A stretch of DNA of 64,000 bases, from contig NZ_CP151587.1 of NCBI RefSeq assembly GCF_038396845.1, positions 3,136,001-3,200,000 of the forward strand, read 5' to 3'. Below are positions 36,158 through 45,737 of this stretch, one piece after another. Origin of the DNA: Gymnodinialimonas sp. 57CJ19 (GTDB lineage: Bacteria; Pseudomonadota; Alphaproteobacteria; Rhodobacterales; Rhodobacteraceae). A program made the position numbers and the translations under genes. The notes under the pieces are model-generated. The model was not told the DNA's origin. It searched no databases and saw nothing but the letters and a program-made list of their open reading frames with translations. Numbering within the stretch: the stretch's first letter is position 1; every line of letters begins with the position of its first letter.

Positions 36158-37096
36158 ATGGCCCCGGACAGCAAAGATCAGGCCAACCGGAACACGGCAA
36201 AGGGCCTGATCGCGATGCAACTGACACTGACAGACCGCTTCTGGCGGGCCATGGCGCGCTACGTTGACCGGACCGCTTTGCGGCTCATCCCTTCGCAACC
36301 CATTCTTCGCAAGCTATTTTCCATGACCGCGCCGTTGGGGGCTGCGCTGCCCAAAGGCGCGAGTGTGACCAAACAGGCCGACGGCAGCTTGCACATTCTT
36401 CCCGCCGGTGTCGCCCCGGATGCCCCGGTCCTGCTGTACTTGCACGGCGGCGGCTTCACCATCGGCAGCCCCCAAACCCACGCCGCGTTGGTCGCCCATC
36501 TGGCCGCCGCATGTGGGCTTCGCGCTGTCGTCCCGAAGTACCGCCTTGCGCCGGAGCACCCCTTCCCCGCCGCCAAGCAAGACGCCATCGCCGCGTTTGA
36601 CGCTTTGGTTCAGGCCGGAACGCCGCCGGTCGCCATTTGCGGCGACAGCGCCGGCGGTTGCTTGGCTTTGCAGGTGGCTTGCCATGCCCGCGACAGGAAT
36701 GCGCCGACTCCCAAGGCCCTCGGATTGCTGGCCCCGATCGCCGATTTGTCTGGCGAGGTGGAAGCGCGTTTCGCGGAGGCTGAGGATGAGATCCTGATCC
36801 CGCCATCGTGGCCCGAGCGCATAAAAGACGTCTACTTACCGGGGATGGACCGCGACAGTGCAGCGATCTCGCCCCTGTCTGGCGACCTCAGCAACCTGCC
36901 CCCAACCCTGATCCAGGCCGCCACCGGAGAGGCCTTGGCCCAAGACGCGAAACGGTTGCTCGACGCGATGGATGACGCCACGCTCGACCTGTGGCCCGGC
37001 TTGCCCCATGTCTGGCAGCTACACGCCGGACGGACCCCCGCAGCAGATGCGGCCATTGCGAAAATGGGTGCATTTCTGGCAGCCAAAGTGGCGTGA
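36158..37096 (+). CDS. Alpha/beta hydrolase, HSL-type esterase
   Basis: 312 residues. The oxyanion-hole motif HGGGF (LYLHGGGFTIG) and nucleophile GDSAGG identify the hormone-sensitive lipase family; the late Asp and His are in the expected C-terminal region (GLPHVWQLH). It is probably a carboxylesterase on small esters. ATG 36158 has AGGGGG at 9 bases; GTG 36152 is possible. Confidence 0.88.
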   Translation: MAPDSKDQANRNTAKGLIAMQLTLTDRFWRAMARYVDRTALRLIPSQPILRKLFSMTAPLGAALPKGASVTKQADGSLHILPAGVAPDAPVLLYLHGGGFTIGSPQTHAALVAHLAAACGLRAVVPKYRLAPEHPFPAAKQDAIAAFDALVQAGTPPVAICGDSAGGCLALQVACHARDRNAPTPKALGLLAPIADLSGEVEARFAEAEDEILIPPSWPERIKDVYLPGMDRDSAAISPLSGDLSNLPPTLIQAATGEALAQDAKRLLDAMDDATLDLWPGLPHVWQLHAGRTPAADAAIAKMGAFLAAKVA

Positions 37097-37157
37097 CTGC
37101 CACCGCAGCGCTTGCCCCTAACCATGGGACCGGGGCAAGCCTTAGTGCCTTGATTTT

Positions 37158-37838
37158 CTAGTGGAAAGAATAGCTCCGCGACCATTCCCCGTAATCCGAG
37201 GACACAACGCCGTTGCGCTCGGAGCCGCCATAGTTGGGCTGCGAACCCAGAATGCGTACCGTCACGATGCCGCCCGTTGCAGGGACGATGTGTCCGCGAT
37301 GGGCCGCTGCCGCACAAATCGCACTGTCGGAGGTGTAAACATCCGTGCCCCAGACCGAGCCGCCACCAAGGCTATCGGCAGGACACGCAAGCGAAATGAC
37401 CTCTCCCACCGCGCTGGCGACGCCGAGTGAATCCGCGCTATCGCCCCACGCGATCTGCCGCACACCGCCGCCAATTGGCGTCGCGCCCGTGATCTGGAAG
37501 CTTGCACTCCAAGCACCGTAGTCCGATGAGGTGACACCATTTTGTGCCGATCCGGCGTAGGAATCCAGCCCCGGCACCTGGCGGAAATCGACCATCCCGC
37601 CTTGGTCGTGGGCGATCCAGCCATAGTGAACCGCAGCGGTGCAGACGGAGCTGTCGGACGTATAGGTGCCCGTGCCCCAGACCGATCCGAACGACCCATT
37701 GGGCGCGCATTCCACCTGCCCCGTCGCCCCCGCGCCCGTTGCCCCGAGAGAGATTAAATTGGCGCTCCAATCAGCCCATGCGGGGCTGGAAAGAAGCACG
37801 GTCGCGGCGATGCTGGTCTTCAGCAAATTAGAGATCAT
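37158..37838 (-). CDS. Secreted protein with two LCCL domains
   Basis: 226 residues with a signal peptide (about 1-23, cleavage after AWA). Two tandem LCCL modules follow. Each has a cysteine start, GSVWGTxxYTSDSxxCxAAxH, a GG(I/M)V strand and a SxRNGVxSSDYG-type ending (NGVTSSDYGAWSASF and NGVVSSDYGEWSRSY). LCCL domains bind lipids or carbohydrates in extracellular proteins. I chose ATG 37838, preceded by AAAGG; the frame is open to a TTG at 37853. Confidence 0.85.
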   Translation of the reverse strand: MISNLLKTSIAATVLLSSPAWADWSANLISLGATGAGATGQVECAPNGSFGSVWGTGTYTSDSSVCTAAVHYGWIAHDQGGMVDFRQVPGLDSYAGSAQNGVTSSDYGAWSASFQITGATPIGGGVRQIAWGDSADSLGVASAVGEVISLACPADSLGGGSVWGTDVYTSDSAICAAAAHRGHIVPATGGIVTVRILGSQPNYGGSERNGVVSSDYGEWSRSYSFH

Positions 37839-38018
37839 CAGGAAACCTTTCAAATTTTTCCACGTAAATGCAACGAACTACACCCATAGGGGCGCGTGAT
37901 CGGCGGGGTTTGTGAAAGCAAACCCTTTGCGCTGACCACAGCCGTTCATGGCCGCAACTTTGCCCGAACGCCGCGCGATCAGGCAACAAAAATATGGAAG
38001 CCGATGAGGCGCCGAGCG

Positions 38019-38798
38019 CTAGGCCACGTCACTCACGGTAACGGGCATTCTGCCGGCGGCCCAAGCAGCGGCCGCTTCACCGAAGGCAGAAAACAGCGGC
38101 CGAGACACCGGATCATCGGCAGCGCGGTATTCCGGATGCCATTGAACCGAAAGGGTAAATCCGGGGGCGTCGGCGATATAAATCGCCTCGGGCGTGCCGT
38201 CGGGGGCATGGCCATCAATCACCACACGGGGGCCCGCTTGCTTGATCCCTTGGCCGTGCAGCGTGTTTGTCATCACCTCTCGGGCGCCCATCAAGCGGTG
38301 GAACGGCCCGCCTTCCGTGAAGGTCACCGTGTGGCGCAACTCGAACTTTTCCTCAATCGTGCCGTCTGGGGGCATCCGGTGGTTCATCCGGCCCGGTAGA
38401 TCACGTATCTCAGGATAGAGGGACCCGCCCATGGCGACGTTAACCTCTTGAAATCCACGGCAAAGTCCAAGGATCGGCTGGCCCCGCTCCACGCAGGCGC
38501 GGATCAAAGGCAAGGTCAGCGCGTCCCGATCCCGATCCATGGTGCCATGGGCTTCGGTATAGTCTTCACCGTATTCTTCGGGGTGCACATTGGGCCGCCC
38601 GCCAGTGAAAACAAAGCCCGCACAGGTCGCCAGAAGCGATTCAAAATCTACGAATCCGGGGTTGGAAGGCACAATCAACGGCAAGCCGCCCGAGACTTCC
38701 GCCACAGCTTCCGAGTTCATTATACCACCCGCATGGGTCGCATATTGATCGTTGATAAGATGGTGATTGCCGATAATGCCAATGACGGGGCGGGTCAT
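38019..38798 (-). CDS. Gamma-glutamyl-gamma-aminobutyrate hydrolase family protein (peptidase C26)
   Basis: 259 residues of the PuuD-like class I glutamine amidotransferase family. The nucleophile is in PILGLCRGFQEVN, and the His-Glu pair is in QWHPEY. Hydrolyses gamma-glutamyl amides in polyamine catabolism in characterised members; no other puu gene is nearby. Confidence 0.9.
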   Translation of the reverse strand: MTRPVIGIIGNHHLINDQYATHAGGIMNSEAVAEVSGGLPLIVPSNPGFVDFESLLATCAGFVFTGGRPNVHPEEYGEDYTEAHGTMDRDRDALTLPLIRACVERGQPILGLCRGFQEVNVAMGGSLYPEIRDLPGRMNHRMPPDGTIEEKFELRHTVTFTEGGPFHRLMGAREVMTNTLHGQGIKQAGPRVVIDGHAPDGTPEAIYIADAPGFTLSVQWHPEYRAADDPVSRPLFSAFGEAAAAWAAGRMPVTVSDVA

Positions 38799-38903
38799 GT
38801 TGCTTCCAGAATTGTGATATACTGCCTATTTAACGCGGTGTTGGCGCAAGGAAAAGGCGCTTGCCCGCGCATGCACCGTTTCAAGGGCGCACAGACCAGC
38901 GAA

Positions 38904-39083
38904 ATGAGCGGCGCGATGATCTTTAAGCTGAATGATCCGGCGTTCCTGTCTGATCCGACCAAACAATTGGCACAGTTGCGATCCGAGCGGCCGTTGGTTC
39001 GGGTAATAACCCCGCTGCTTGGCACGATTTGTAAGACAACCACCGATGAAGCCGCCCGCAGGCGGCCCGATTGGCAGCATTAA
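38904..39083 (+). pseudogene. Cytochrome P450 N-terminal remnant
   Basis: 59 residues starting MSGAMIFKLNDPAFLSDP, then QLAQLRSERPLVRV and TTTDEAARR, which match the first about 55 residues of bacterial P450s. The frame stops soon after, and no I-helix, ExxR or heme-Cys loop follows before the cytochrome b561 gene. It is therefore a truncated relic, or much less likely a small protein. Confidence 0.55.
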
Positions 39084-39156
39084 CTCCTGCCCGTGCCGGC
39101 TACCCTTTCCAATCGAGAAAATCGCGCTATCTCTTGAGGCCCGAAAGAGCATCCCG

Positions 39157-39708
39157 ATGTCCCTGTTCCCCTTCCGCCTTCCCAACCGCCGCACTCGCCT
39201 GAAGCTGCTACACTGGGGAATCATCCCGTTTTTTATCTGGTTCATTTTCGCCGATCCCGATGCCCTGCGCCGGTTGGGCCCGGGATGGTTTCAATTGCAT
39301 TCGATCAATGGGCTGATTTTCGTGACCCTTGCCCTCTTGTGGACAGTCTCGCACCTCTGCCGGGGGCTGGCCTCGCGCCCCGGTCCCAAGCTGCCGCCCC
39401 GCGCCCGGGCTCTGCATCCGATGTTGCATAAGAGCTTGATATGGGGGCTGTTTTGCGTGGCCCTGACAGGCTTTGGATTGGGGCTGACCTCGGCCGTGAT
39501 GCTGCGAGCGGGGGGTTTTTTGCCCATCGCGCCGCCGTTGGATCTGCCGGAGGCCCACCGCGTCGTGTCGTGGGTCCATGTCTATCAATTCTACGTGCTG
39601 GCTTTGATCGCATTGCTGCACGCGGGCTTCCATATCTGGCGCCACATCCACCTGCGCGACAATGCTCTACGGATCATGGCCCCCAAGGCGCTGCATCGGT
39701 TCTTGTGA
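39157..39708 (+). CDS. Cytochrome b561 family membrane protein
   Basis: 183 residues with four membrane spans. Candidate heme ligands lie in LKLLHWGIIP, WFQLHSING, LHPMLHKSLIW and HAGFHIWRH. The family moves electrons between quinones or other carriers across the inner membrane. ATG 39157 is chosen, preceded by GAAAGAG. Confidence 0.82.
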   Translation: MSLFPFRLPNRRTRLKLLHWGIIPFFIWFIFADPDALRRLGPGWFQLHSINGLIFVTLALLWTVSHLCRGLASRPGPKLPPRARALHPMLHKSLIWGLFCVALTGFGLGLTSAVMLRAGGFLPIAPPLDLPEAHRVVSWVHVYQFYVLALIALLHAGFHIWRHIHLRDNALRIMAPKALHRFL

Positions 39709-39816
39709 CGGCGACGTCAGCGCGGCTGTGCCAAGCGGCGGATTTCCCTGCTTGAATCTGGCCGCAACTCGCAAGACACTGGGTTCATCACGCATTCCAC
39801 CGGAAGACCTTTTCCC

Positions 39817-40959
39817 ATGTCCGATACCTTTGATAGCACGCCCGAGCCCGCCCGCCCCGAGGATGAACATCGTTTTCCTTGCTCCAACTGCGGCTCTGAC
39901 ATGCGCTACGCCCCGACCGAGGGGAAGATGATCTGTGATCACTGTGGCAACGAGGAACCGATCGAAGTCGAAGATGGCCCCTGGAACGGTGAAACCGCTG
40001 GCGAAAGCTCGGCCCTTGTAGAGAACGATTTCGAGGCGGCCTTGCGCGGCGAAGTTGCTGCCGCCGAGATGGAAGAAACCCGGGTCTCCGCCTGCCCCTC
40101 TTGTGGGGCGCAGGTGCAGTTTGACGGGGCCGATCACAGCCAGGAATGCCCTTTCTGCGCGACGCCTGTGGTGGCGGATACGGGCACCCATCGCCACATC
40201 AAGCCCAAGGGGCTGGTGCCGTTCCAATTGACCGAGCGCGAGGCGAAAAAGGCCATGAACGACTGGCTTGGCGGGCTTTGGTTCGCCCCCGGCGGGCTAA
40301 AGGAATATGCCCGGAAGGAGAGCAGCCTCGACGGGATTTATGTGCCTTATTGGACCTACGATGCCGACACAAACACCAGCTATCGCGGCCAAAAGGGCAC
40401 GGCCTATTACGTGACGGTGAAAGGCCCCGATGGAAAGCCCCGGCAAGAACGTCGCATCCGCTGGACCCGCGCATCGGGACGGGTCAGCCGGTTCTTTGAC
40501 GATATCCTCGTGCTCGCCTCCAAATCGCTGCCCAAACGCTATACCGATGCGCTGGCGCCCTGGGATCTGAGTGCGCTGGCGGAATATCGGCCCGAGTTCC
40601 TGTCGGGCTTTCGCGCCGAAGGCTACACGGTGGAGTTGGACGAGGGCATGGTCGAGGCAAGGGCGATCATGAACGCCCAGATTGAACGCGACATTCGCCG
40701 AGATATCGGCGGGGACGCCCAGAAAATCGACGCGATGAACACCCATGTGGATGACGTGACCTTCAAGCATATTCTGCTGCCCGTCTGGATCGCCGCCTAC
40801 AAGTACCACGACAAAAGTTATCGTTTCGTGGTCAACGCTCAAAACGGCAAGGTACAGGGCGAGCGTCCTTATAGCTGGGGCAAGATTGCACTGGCCGTTC
40901 TTGGGGCCATCGTGATCGCTGGTGCCGTATTTTATGGTCTGGAGCTGATGGATCGCTGA
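39817..40959 (+). CDS. Membrane-anchored double zinc-ribbon protein
   Basis: 380 residues. Two zinc ribbons are visible: C22/C25/C40/C43 and C93/C96/C111/C114. A soluble domain follows (LVPFQLTEREAKKAMNDWL, GIYVPYWTYDADT), then one membrane span near the C-terminus (IALAVLGAIVIAGAVFYG). Similar proteins are often labelled as TFIIB-type zinc-ribbon or primosomal-like; no enzymatic motif is seen. Function unknown. Confidence 0.8.
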   Translation: MSDTFDSTPEPARPEDEHRFPCSNCGSDMRYAPTEGKMICDHCGNEEPIEVEDGPWNGETAGESSALVENDFEAALRGEVAAAEMEETRVSACPSCGAQVQFDGADHSQECPFCATPVVADTGTHRHIKPKGLVPFQLTEREAKKAMNDWLGGLWFAPGGLKEYARKESSLDGIYVPYWTYDADTNTSYRGQKGTAYYVTVKGPDGKPRQERRIRWTRASGRVSRFFDDILVLASKSLPKRYTDALAPWDLSALAEYRPEFLSGFRAEGYTVELDEGMVEARAIMNAQIERDIRRDIGGDAQKIDAMNTHVDDVTFKHILLPVWIAAYKYHDKSYRFVVNAQNGKVQGERPYSWGKIALAVLGAIVIAGAVFYGLELMDR

Positions 40960-40976
40960 TCTCTTTTCGTAAGGCG

Positions 40977-41046
40977 AACGGCTCATCCGCAGGGCGTCTT
41001 CGCCGTCATCATCCACGCGGCGAAGACGCTGCGCGGATGAGCCGTT
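40977..41046. repeat. 70-nt near-perfect hairpin
   Basis: Outer arms AACGGCTCATCCGC and GCGGATGAGCCGTT pair over 14 bp. A 3/3 internal loop follows, then GCGTCTTCGCCG pairs with CGGCGAAGACGC over 12 bp around a 12-nt loop. It starts 17 bases after the zinc-ribbon gene stop. There is no U-run after the 3' arm, so a simple terminator is not the only explanation; an extragenic palindrome or structured RNA is possible. Confidence 0.75.
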
Positions 41047-41137
41047 TGGTCATTGTTATGCGATTGAGGTAACAACAGGCTTCCCCCATGGGCCTGTTAC
41101 CGCTAACACTCACCCGCAACCAAGATGGAGAGACCCC

Positions 41138-42067
41138 ATGATCCTGTGCGCCGGCGAAGCCCTGATCGACATGCTGCCCCGTCAAACCGAGGCCCACGAG
41201 GCTGCCTTTGCGCCCTACCCCGGCGGCTCGGTGTTCAACACGGCCATTGCTCTCTCTCGTTTGGGAACGCAGACCGAGTTCTTTTCGGGCCTCTCCACCG
41301 ACCTTTTTGGCGAACGCCTCGATGGGGTGTTGATGGCCAATGGTGTCGGCAGCGCGCTGGCCCACCGCAACGACCGCCCCACAACGCTGGCCTTTGTGAC
41401 CCTTACCGATGGTCAGGCCAGCTACGCGTTTTACGACGAAAACACCGCTGGAAGAATGCTGACAGAGGCCGACCTGCCCACGATCCCGGATGCTGCCAAA
41501 GCCTGTTTCTTCGGCGGCATCTCCCTTGCCGTTGAACCCTGCGCCGAGGCCTACGCCGCGTTGATCCAACAAGCCCATACGCAAAACCGTGTCGTAATGA
41601 TCGACCCCAACATTCGCCCCGGCTTCATCGCCGACGAGGCCCGCTTCCGCGCCCGGCTCGATCAAATTCTGGCCCATTCCGATATTATCAAAGCCTCGGA
41701 CGAGGATCTGCGGTGGCTGCTTGGGGACCATTCCCTGCCGGTTCTGGCCGAGCGACTGCGCGCCAAAGGCCCCGCCATCGTGCTCATCACCCAGGGCTCC
41801 GACGGTGTCACCGCCTTCCATGCCGGCGGCGACATTCACGTCGATGCCAACAAGGTGCAGGTGGTGGACACGGTGGGCGCTGGCGACACTTTCAACGCGG
41901 GCGTTCTGGCCGGGCTTGATGATGCCGGTGCGTTGGACAAAGACAAGATCGTCAATGGCTTGGACGAAGATACCCTGCGATCGGCCCTGACCCTTGGGGT
42001 GCGGGCGTCGGCTGTCACCGTGACCCGTGCGGGCGCCAATCCGCCGCGCCGGGATGAGCTCTTGTGA
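41138..42067 (+). CDS. PfkB-family sugar kinase (fructokinase-like)
   Basis: 309 residues of the ribokinase/PfkB fold. N-terminal [15 protein letters not shown] and the catalytic C-terminal signature [16 protein letters not shown] are intact. Substrate not certain; closest in form to fructokinases. Overlaps dtd by 4 bases (GTGA). Confidence 0.9.
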   Translation: MILCAGEALIDMLPRQTEAHEAAFAPYPGGSVFNTAIALSRLGTQTEFFSGLSTDLFGERLDGVLMANGVGSALAHRNDRPTTLAFVTLTDGQASYAFYDENTAGRMLTEADLPTIPDAAKACFFGGISLAVEPCAEAYAALIQQAHTQNRVVMIDPNIRPGFIADEARFRARLDQILAHSDIIKASDEDLRWLLGDHSLPVLAERLRAKGPAIVLITQGSDGVTAFHAGGDIHVDANKVQVVDTVGAGDTFNAGVLAGLDDAGALDKDKIVNGLDEDTLRSALTLGVRASAVTVTRAGANPPRRDELL

Positions 42068-42507
42068 GAGCGCTTCTTCAGCGCGTCCATGAAGCGCGGG
42101 TCGAGGTTGACGGCGCAGTGGTCGGCCAAACCGGTCCCGGCCTGCTGATCCTGCTCTGCGCCATGGAAGGCGACACGCAGGACGCGGCCGAAAAGCTGGT
42201 CACCAAGATTTCCAAAGTGCGAATTTTCAAAGATGACGCGGGCAAAATGAACCGCTCTCTCGTTGATGAGGGCGGCGGGGTGCTTGTTGTGAGCCAGTTC
42301 ACCTTGGCCGCCGATACGTCCCGTGGCAACCGCCCCGGATTTTCCGCCGCTGCTGCCCCGCAGATCGGAGAGGCGCTGTATCTGCACGCCGCCGAGTGTT
42401 TTCGCCGGCTCGGGGTTGCCACGGAAACCGGCACATTTGGCGCCGATATGGACGTTCACCTGATCAACGATGGGCCGGTCACGATCTGGCTGGATACCGC
42501 CACCTGA
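42064..42507 (+). CDS. dtd: D-aminoacyl-tRNA deacylase
   Basis: 147 residues with both active-site motifs, [20 protein letters not shown] and the Gly-Pro motif [10 protein letters not shown]. It removes D-amino acids and glycine mischarged to tRNA. GTG start at 42064 overlaps the kinase stop. Confidence 0.95.
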   Translation: MRALLQRVHEARVEVDGAVVGQTGPGLLILLCAMEGDTQDAAEKLVTKISKVRIFKDDAGKMNRSLVDEGGGVLVVSQFTLAADTSRGNRPGFSAAAAPQIGEALYLHAAECFRRLGVATETGTFGADMDVHLINDGPVTIWLDTAT

Positions 42508-42508
42508 C

Positions 42509-43660
42509 CTACCGCGTCACGTCGTGATGATAGAGCCAGTTGAAGCGATTGGTCACCGCGTGCGGGGCAAAACGCGCCGCCGCACGAAGGGCGGTATGGG
42601 CCGCAAACCGGTACGGACCGGGGCGCAGGTGGTAGTTGGTGGCGTTGTCGTTGGCCGCCTCCACGATCCTGGCGCACCGGGATTTGCGCGCCGACTGATA
42701 ACTGTGCAGCGCAAGCCCCACATCGTCGATCCCCGCAAGGCTTTCGGCCAGGACCCAAGCGTCTTCCAGCGCCATATTCGCCCCTTGCGCCAGAAACGGC
42801 AGGGTCGGATGCGCGGCGTCACCAAGCAGTACCAAGGGGCCATTGCACCATTGGCTCGCCACCGGGTGGCGAAACAGGCCCCAAAGGTTCGGCGCTTCAA
42901 CGTCTGCCAATAGGTCCCTGATTTCAGGGCAGAAATCCGTAAACGCCGCGCGTAGGTTGCGCGGCGTGTCGGTCAAATCCCAATCCTCTGCCGCCCAGGC
43001 GTCGCGTTCTTCCACGGCGACGATATTGGTTAACGCGCCGCCACGCAGAGGGTAGCGCACCAGATGCCGGCCCGGTCCCATGAAGACATGGGCCTCTGGC
43101 GGTAGCGCCTCTGTCGGGACCAGCGCACGCCAGGCCACTTGCCCGGTGAAAAACGGCTTTGAGCGCGGGTTGAGGTGCGCGCGTCCCGCCGAGTGCAGGC
43201 CATCAGCAGAGATGGTCAGCCCGTGCACTTCTGTCGTACCATCGGCAAGGGTCAGATGAACCTCATGCTCCTCGGCCACAACTTGCGCCACCTGAACACC
43301 AAGACGGACCTGCACGCCCGCATCAATCGCAGCGTTTTGCAGGGCGTCAATCAGATCGGCGCGGTGGACGAAATGAAACGGATCACGTAGGGGCATCCGA
43401 AATACCTCTGCCCCGTGGCGGAAGTCCCGCAGGCAAACCGCCATGCCTTTCGTTGCGGTGGCGGCCAGCTCATCGGCCAGCCCCAACGCCTTCAACACGA
43501 CCCAACCGTTGGGCGATATCTGCAACCCTGCGCCGACCTCGGCAATCGTTTCGGCCCGTTCCAGTATCGTGACCGACGCCCCGTGGCGCGCGCAGGCCAA
43601 AGCCGTCGCAAAGCCGCCGATGCCCCCGCCAATCACTGTAATCTGCTTGCCAACCAACAT
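42509..43660 (-). CDS. FAD-dependent monooxygenase (salicylate hydroxylase-like)
   Basis: 383 residues of group A flavoprotein hydroxylases. FAD motifs: TVIGGGIGGFATALAC at the N-terminus, a DG-type ISADGLHSAGR and the GD motif LLGDAAHPTLPFLAQGANM. ATG 43660 follows GGGAGAGGTAAG. It converges with dtd. Likely acts on an aromatic substrate, identity unknown. Confidence 0.88.
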   Translation of the reverse strand: MLVGKQITVIGGGIGGFATALACARHGASVTILERAETIAEVGAGLQISPNGWVVLKALGLADELAATATKGMAVCLRDFRHGAEVFRMPLRDPFHFVHRADLIDALQNAAIDAGVQVRLGVQVAQVVAEEHEVHLTLADGTTEVHGLTISADGLHSAGRAHLNPRSKPFFTGQVAWRALVPTEALPPEAHVFMGPGRHLVRYPLRGGALTNIVAVEERDAWAAEDWDLTDTPRNLRAAFTDFCPEIRDLLADVEAPNLWGLFRHPVASQWCNGPLVLLGDAAHPTLPFLAQGANMALEDAWVLAESLAGIDDVGLALHSYQSARKSRCARIVEAANDNATNYHLRPGPYRFAAHTALRAAARFAPHAVTNRFNWLYHHDVTR

Positions 43661-43680
43661 CTTACCTCTCCCAACGAAAA

Positions 43681-43701
43681 GGGCACCCGCGATGGGTGCC
43701 C
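43681..43701 (-). terminator. Rho-independent terminator of dksA
   Basis: GGGCACCC/GGGTGCCC, an 8-bp stem with a 5-base loop, followed on the minus strand by TTTTC. It lies 44 bases after the dksA stop codon. Confidence 0.8.
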
Positions 43702-43744
43702 CTTCAATTTCCAAAACGCCAAGCGGCCCGCTGTCGCGGCCGTC

Positions 43745-44167
43745 TCAGTCGTCGCGGTGCACCTTTTCACGGCGCTCGTGCCGTTCTTGTGCTTCAAGGC
43801 TCATCGTGGCAATGGGGCGTGCATCCAACCGCTTGAGCGAGATCGGATCACCGGTCACTTCACAATACCCGAATTCGCCTTCTTCCACACGCCTGAGCGC
43901 CTGGTCGATCTTGGCGATCAGTTTACGTTGGCGATCGCGTGTGCGCAGTTCCAGCGCCCGATCCGTTTCTTCAGACGCGCGGTCAGCCACATCAGGAATG
44001 TTGCGTGTTCCGTCTTGTAGCGTCGTCACCGTCGAGCGGCTTTCGTCAAGCAGATCGTCGCGCCAGTTCAATAGCTTCCGGCGGAAATACTCCACCTGGC
44101 GTTCATTCATGAATGGCTCGTCTTCGGCAGGACGGTAGTCATCCGGTAAAAAAACTTCTGCTTTCAT
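43745..44167 (-). CDS. dksA: RNA polymerase-binding transcription factor DksA (zinc-poor type)
   Basis: 140 residues. A long coiled coil carries the secondary-channel tip motif DVADRA (DxxDxA). The C-terminal finger has a single cysteine (GYCEVTGDPISLKRLDARP) in place of the four-cysteine zinc site of E. coli DksA, so it probably folds without zinc. It modulates the stringent response with ppGpp. ATG 44167 has GAGGGGAGCGAC upstream; the open frame continues to 44269. Confidence 0.92.
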   Translation of the reverse strand: MKAEVFLPDDYRPAEDEPFMNERQVEYFRRKLLNWRDDLLDESRSTVTTLQDGTRNIPDVADRASEETDRALELRTRDRQRKLIAKIDQALRRVEEGEFGYCEVTGDPISLKRLDARPIATMSLEAQERHERREKVHRDD

Positions 44168-44330
44168 GTCGCTCCCCTCAATGGGGTTCTTTTCAACCAT
44201 GGTGTCTAACCTCCGCCAGTCCATGTATCCCCGTGGCGGTCGATTACACCCGCAAAGGTGGCTTGTCACCTAGATAGTGTGTGAGGTAGCCAATTTATAA
44301 ACCACCCCTGCCCGGTTGAGAGGAAACACC

Positions 44331-45173
44331 TTGTTAAGATTTGACGGCACCGCCGACTATGTTGCGACCCAAGACCTGACCGTGGCGGTGAACGCCGCCG
44401 TAACCCTGGAGCGGCCACTTTTGGTCAAGGGCGAACCGGGTACAGGCAAGACGGAACTGGCCCGCCAAGTGGCCAGCGCCTTGGACCTTCCGATCATCGA
44501 ATGGCACATCAAATCCACCACTCGGGCGCAGCAGGGTCTTTATGAATATGACGCTGTCTCTCGTCTACGCGACAGCCAATTGGGCGAAGAACGTGTCCAC
44601 GATGTTGCCAATTACATTCGGAAGGGGAAGCTCTGGCAAGCCTTTGAACGCACTGACAAATGCGTGCTTTTGATTGACGAGATCGACAAGGCGGACATCG
44701 AGTTTCCGAACGATCTTCTGCAAGAACTCGACAAGATGGAATTCTTCGTCTACGAGACCGGCGAAACCGTGAAAGCCCGTGTTCGGCCCATCGTCATCAT
44801 CACCTCCAACAATGAAAAAGAACTGCCCGATGCGTTCTTGCGCCGGTGCTTTTTCCATTACATCCGCTTCCCCGAAATGGAGGTGATGAAGAAGATCGTA
44901 GAGGTCCACCACCCCGGCATTAAACCCGCCCTTCTGACCACCGCTTTGACACAATTCTACGAGATCCGCGATCAGCAAGGTTTGAAGAAAAAGCCCTCGA
45001 CTTCGGAAGTGCTTGATTGGCTGAAATTACTGCTGGCCGAGGATTTGCAGCCCGAAGATTTGCGCCGCGATGGGGCCTCGGCCTTGCCGAAGCTGCATGG
45101 GGCATTGCTGAAAAATGAGCAGGATGTCGCGCTGTTTGAAAGGTTGGCATTTATGGCGCGTGGGCAACGGTAG
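44331..45173 (+). CDS. MoxR-family AAA+ ATPase
   Basis: 280 residues. Walker A GEPGTGKTE, Walker B LLIDEIDKAD and sensor 1 IITSNNEKELPDAFLRRC are intact. MoxR ATPases act as chaperones with VWA proteins. I chose the rare start TTG at 44331: GAGAGGA lies 6 bases upstream and the N-terminus LRFDGTADYVATQDL then matches the family start. The VWA partner gene is at 47318, with three genes between. Confidence 0.9.
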   Translation: MLRFDGTADYVATQDLTVAVNAAVTLERPLLVKGEPGTGKTELARQVASALDLPIIEWHIKSTTRAQQGLYEYDAVSRLRDSQLGEERVHDVANYIRKGKLWQAFERTDKCVLLIDEIDKADIEFPNDLLQELDKMEFFVYETGETVKARVRPIVIITSNNEKELPDAFLRRCFFHYIRFPEMEVMKKIVEVHHPGIKPALLTTALTQFYEIRDQQGLKKKPSTSEVLDWLKLLLAEDLQPEDLRRDGASALPKLHGALLKNEQDVALFERLAFMARGQR

Positions 45174-45245
45174 GCGGTCATTCGCCGGTATTGTTTCGCG
45201 AACGTTTTTCAGGCTGCCTGATTCCTGCCATAATCACGAGGCAAT

Positions 45246-45737
45246 TTGCGCGTAAGGCACCACCCCAAGGTTAAGGCAGACCTCCATTTGACCGCTTCAT
45301 TCGACATTCGCCCCTTACGGGCAGCGGACAGAGCGTCTTGGGGCGCCTTGTGGCGTGGGTACCTTGAGTTCTATGGGGCGGACGTCGCCGACGACCATGA
45401 TGATCTGCTGTTTTCGCGCCTGATCGACGGGGAACGGGATGATCTGCAAGGTTGGGTCGCAGAGCAAGACGGCAAGCTGGTGGGATTCGCTCATATCGTC
45501 GTTCACAGCCATTCGTGGCGGGCTGAGCAGGTGACCTATCTGCAAGATCTCTTTGCCGCCCCGCAATCGCGTGGCACCGGCCTGGGACGGGCGCTGATTG
45601 AAACGGTCTACGCCGATGCCGACGCCAAGGGGCGCGGCACCGTCTACTGGCTGACCCAGACGACTAACACCACCGCGCGCACGCTTTACGATCGTATCGC
45701 GCAACCGACTGATTTCATGAAATACTCTAGAAATTGA
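45246..45737 (+). CDS. GNAT family N-acetyltransferase
   Basis: 163 residues or slightly fewer. The GNAT core is visible: FDIRPLRAADRASWGALWRG, YLQDLFAAPQSRGTGLGRAL (acetyl-CoA loop RGTGLG) and TLYDRIA. No ATG fits; TTG 45246 or TTG 45288 are candidates. The stop overlaps the next start (TTGA). Confidence 0.82.
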   Translation: MRVRHHPKVKADLHLTASFDIRPLRAADRASWGALWRGYLEFYGADVADDHDDLLFSRLIDGERDDLQGWVAEQDGKLVGFAHIVVHSHSWRAEQVTYLQDLFAAPQSRGTGLGRALIETVYADADAKGRGTVYWLTQTTNTTARTLYDRIAQPTDFMKYSRN

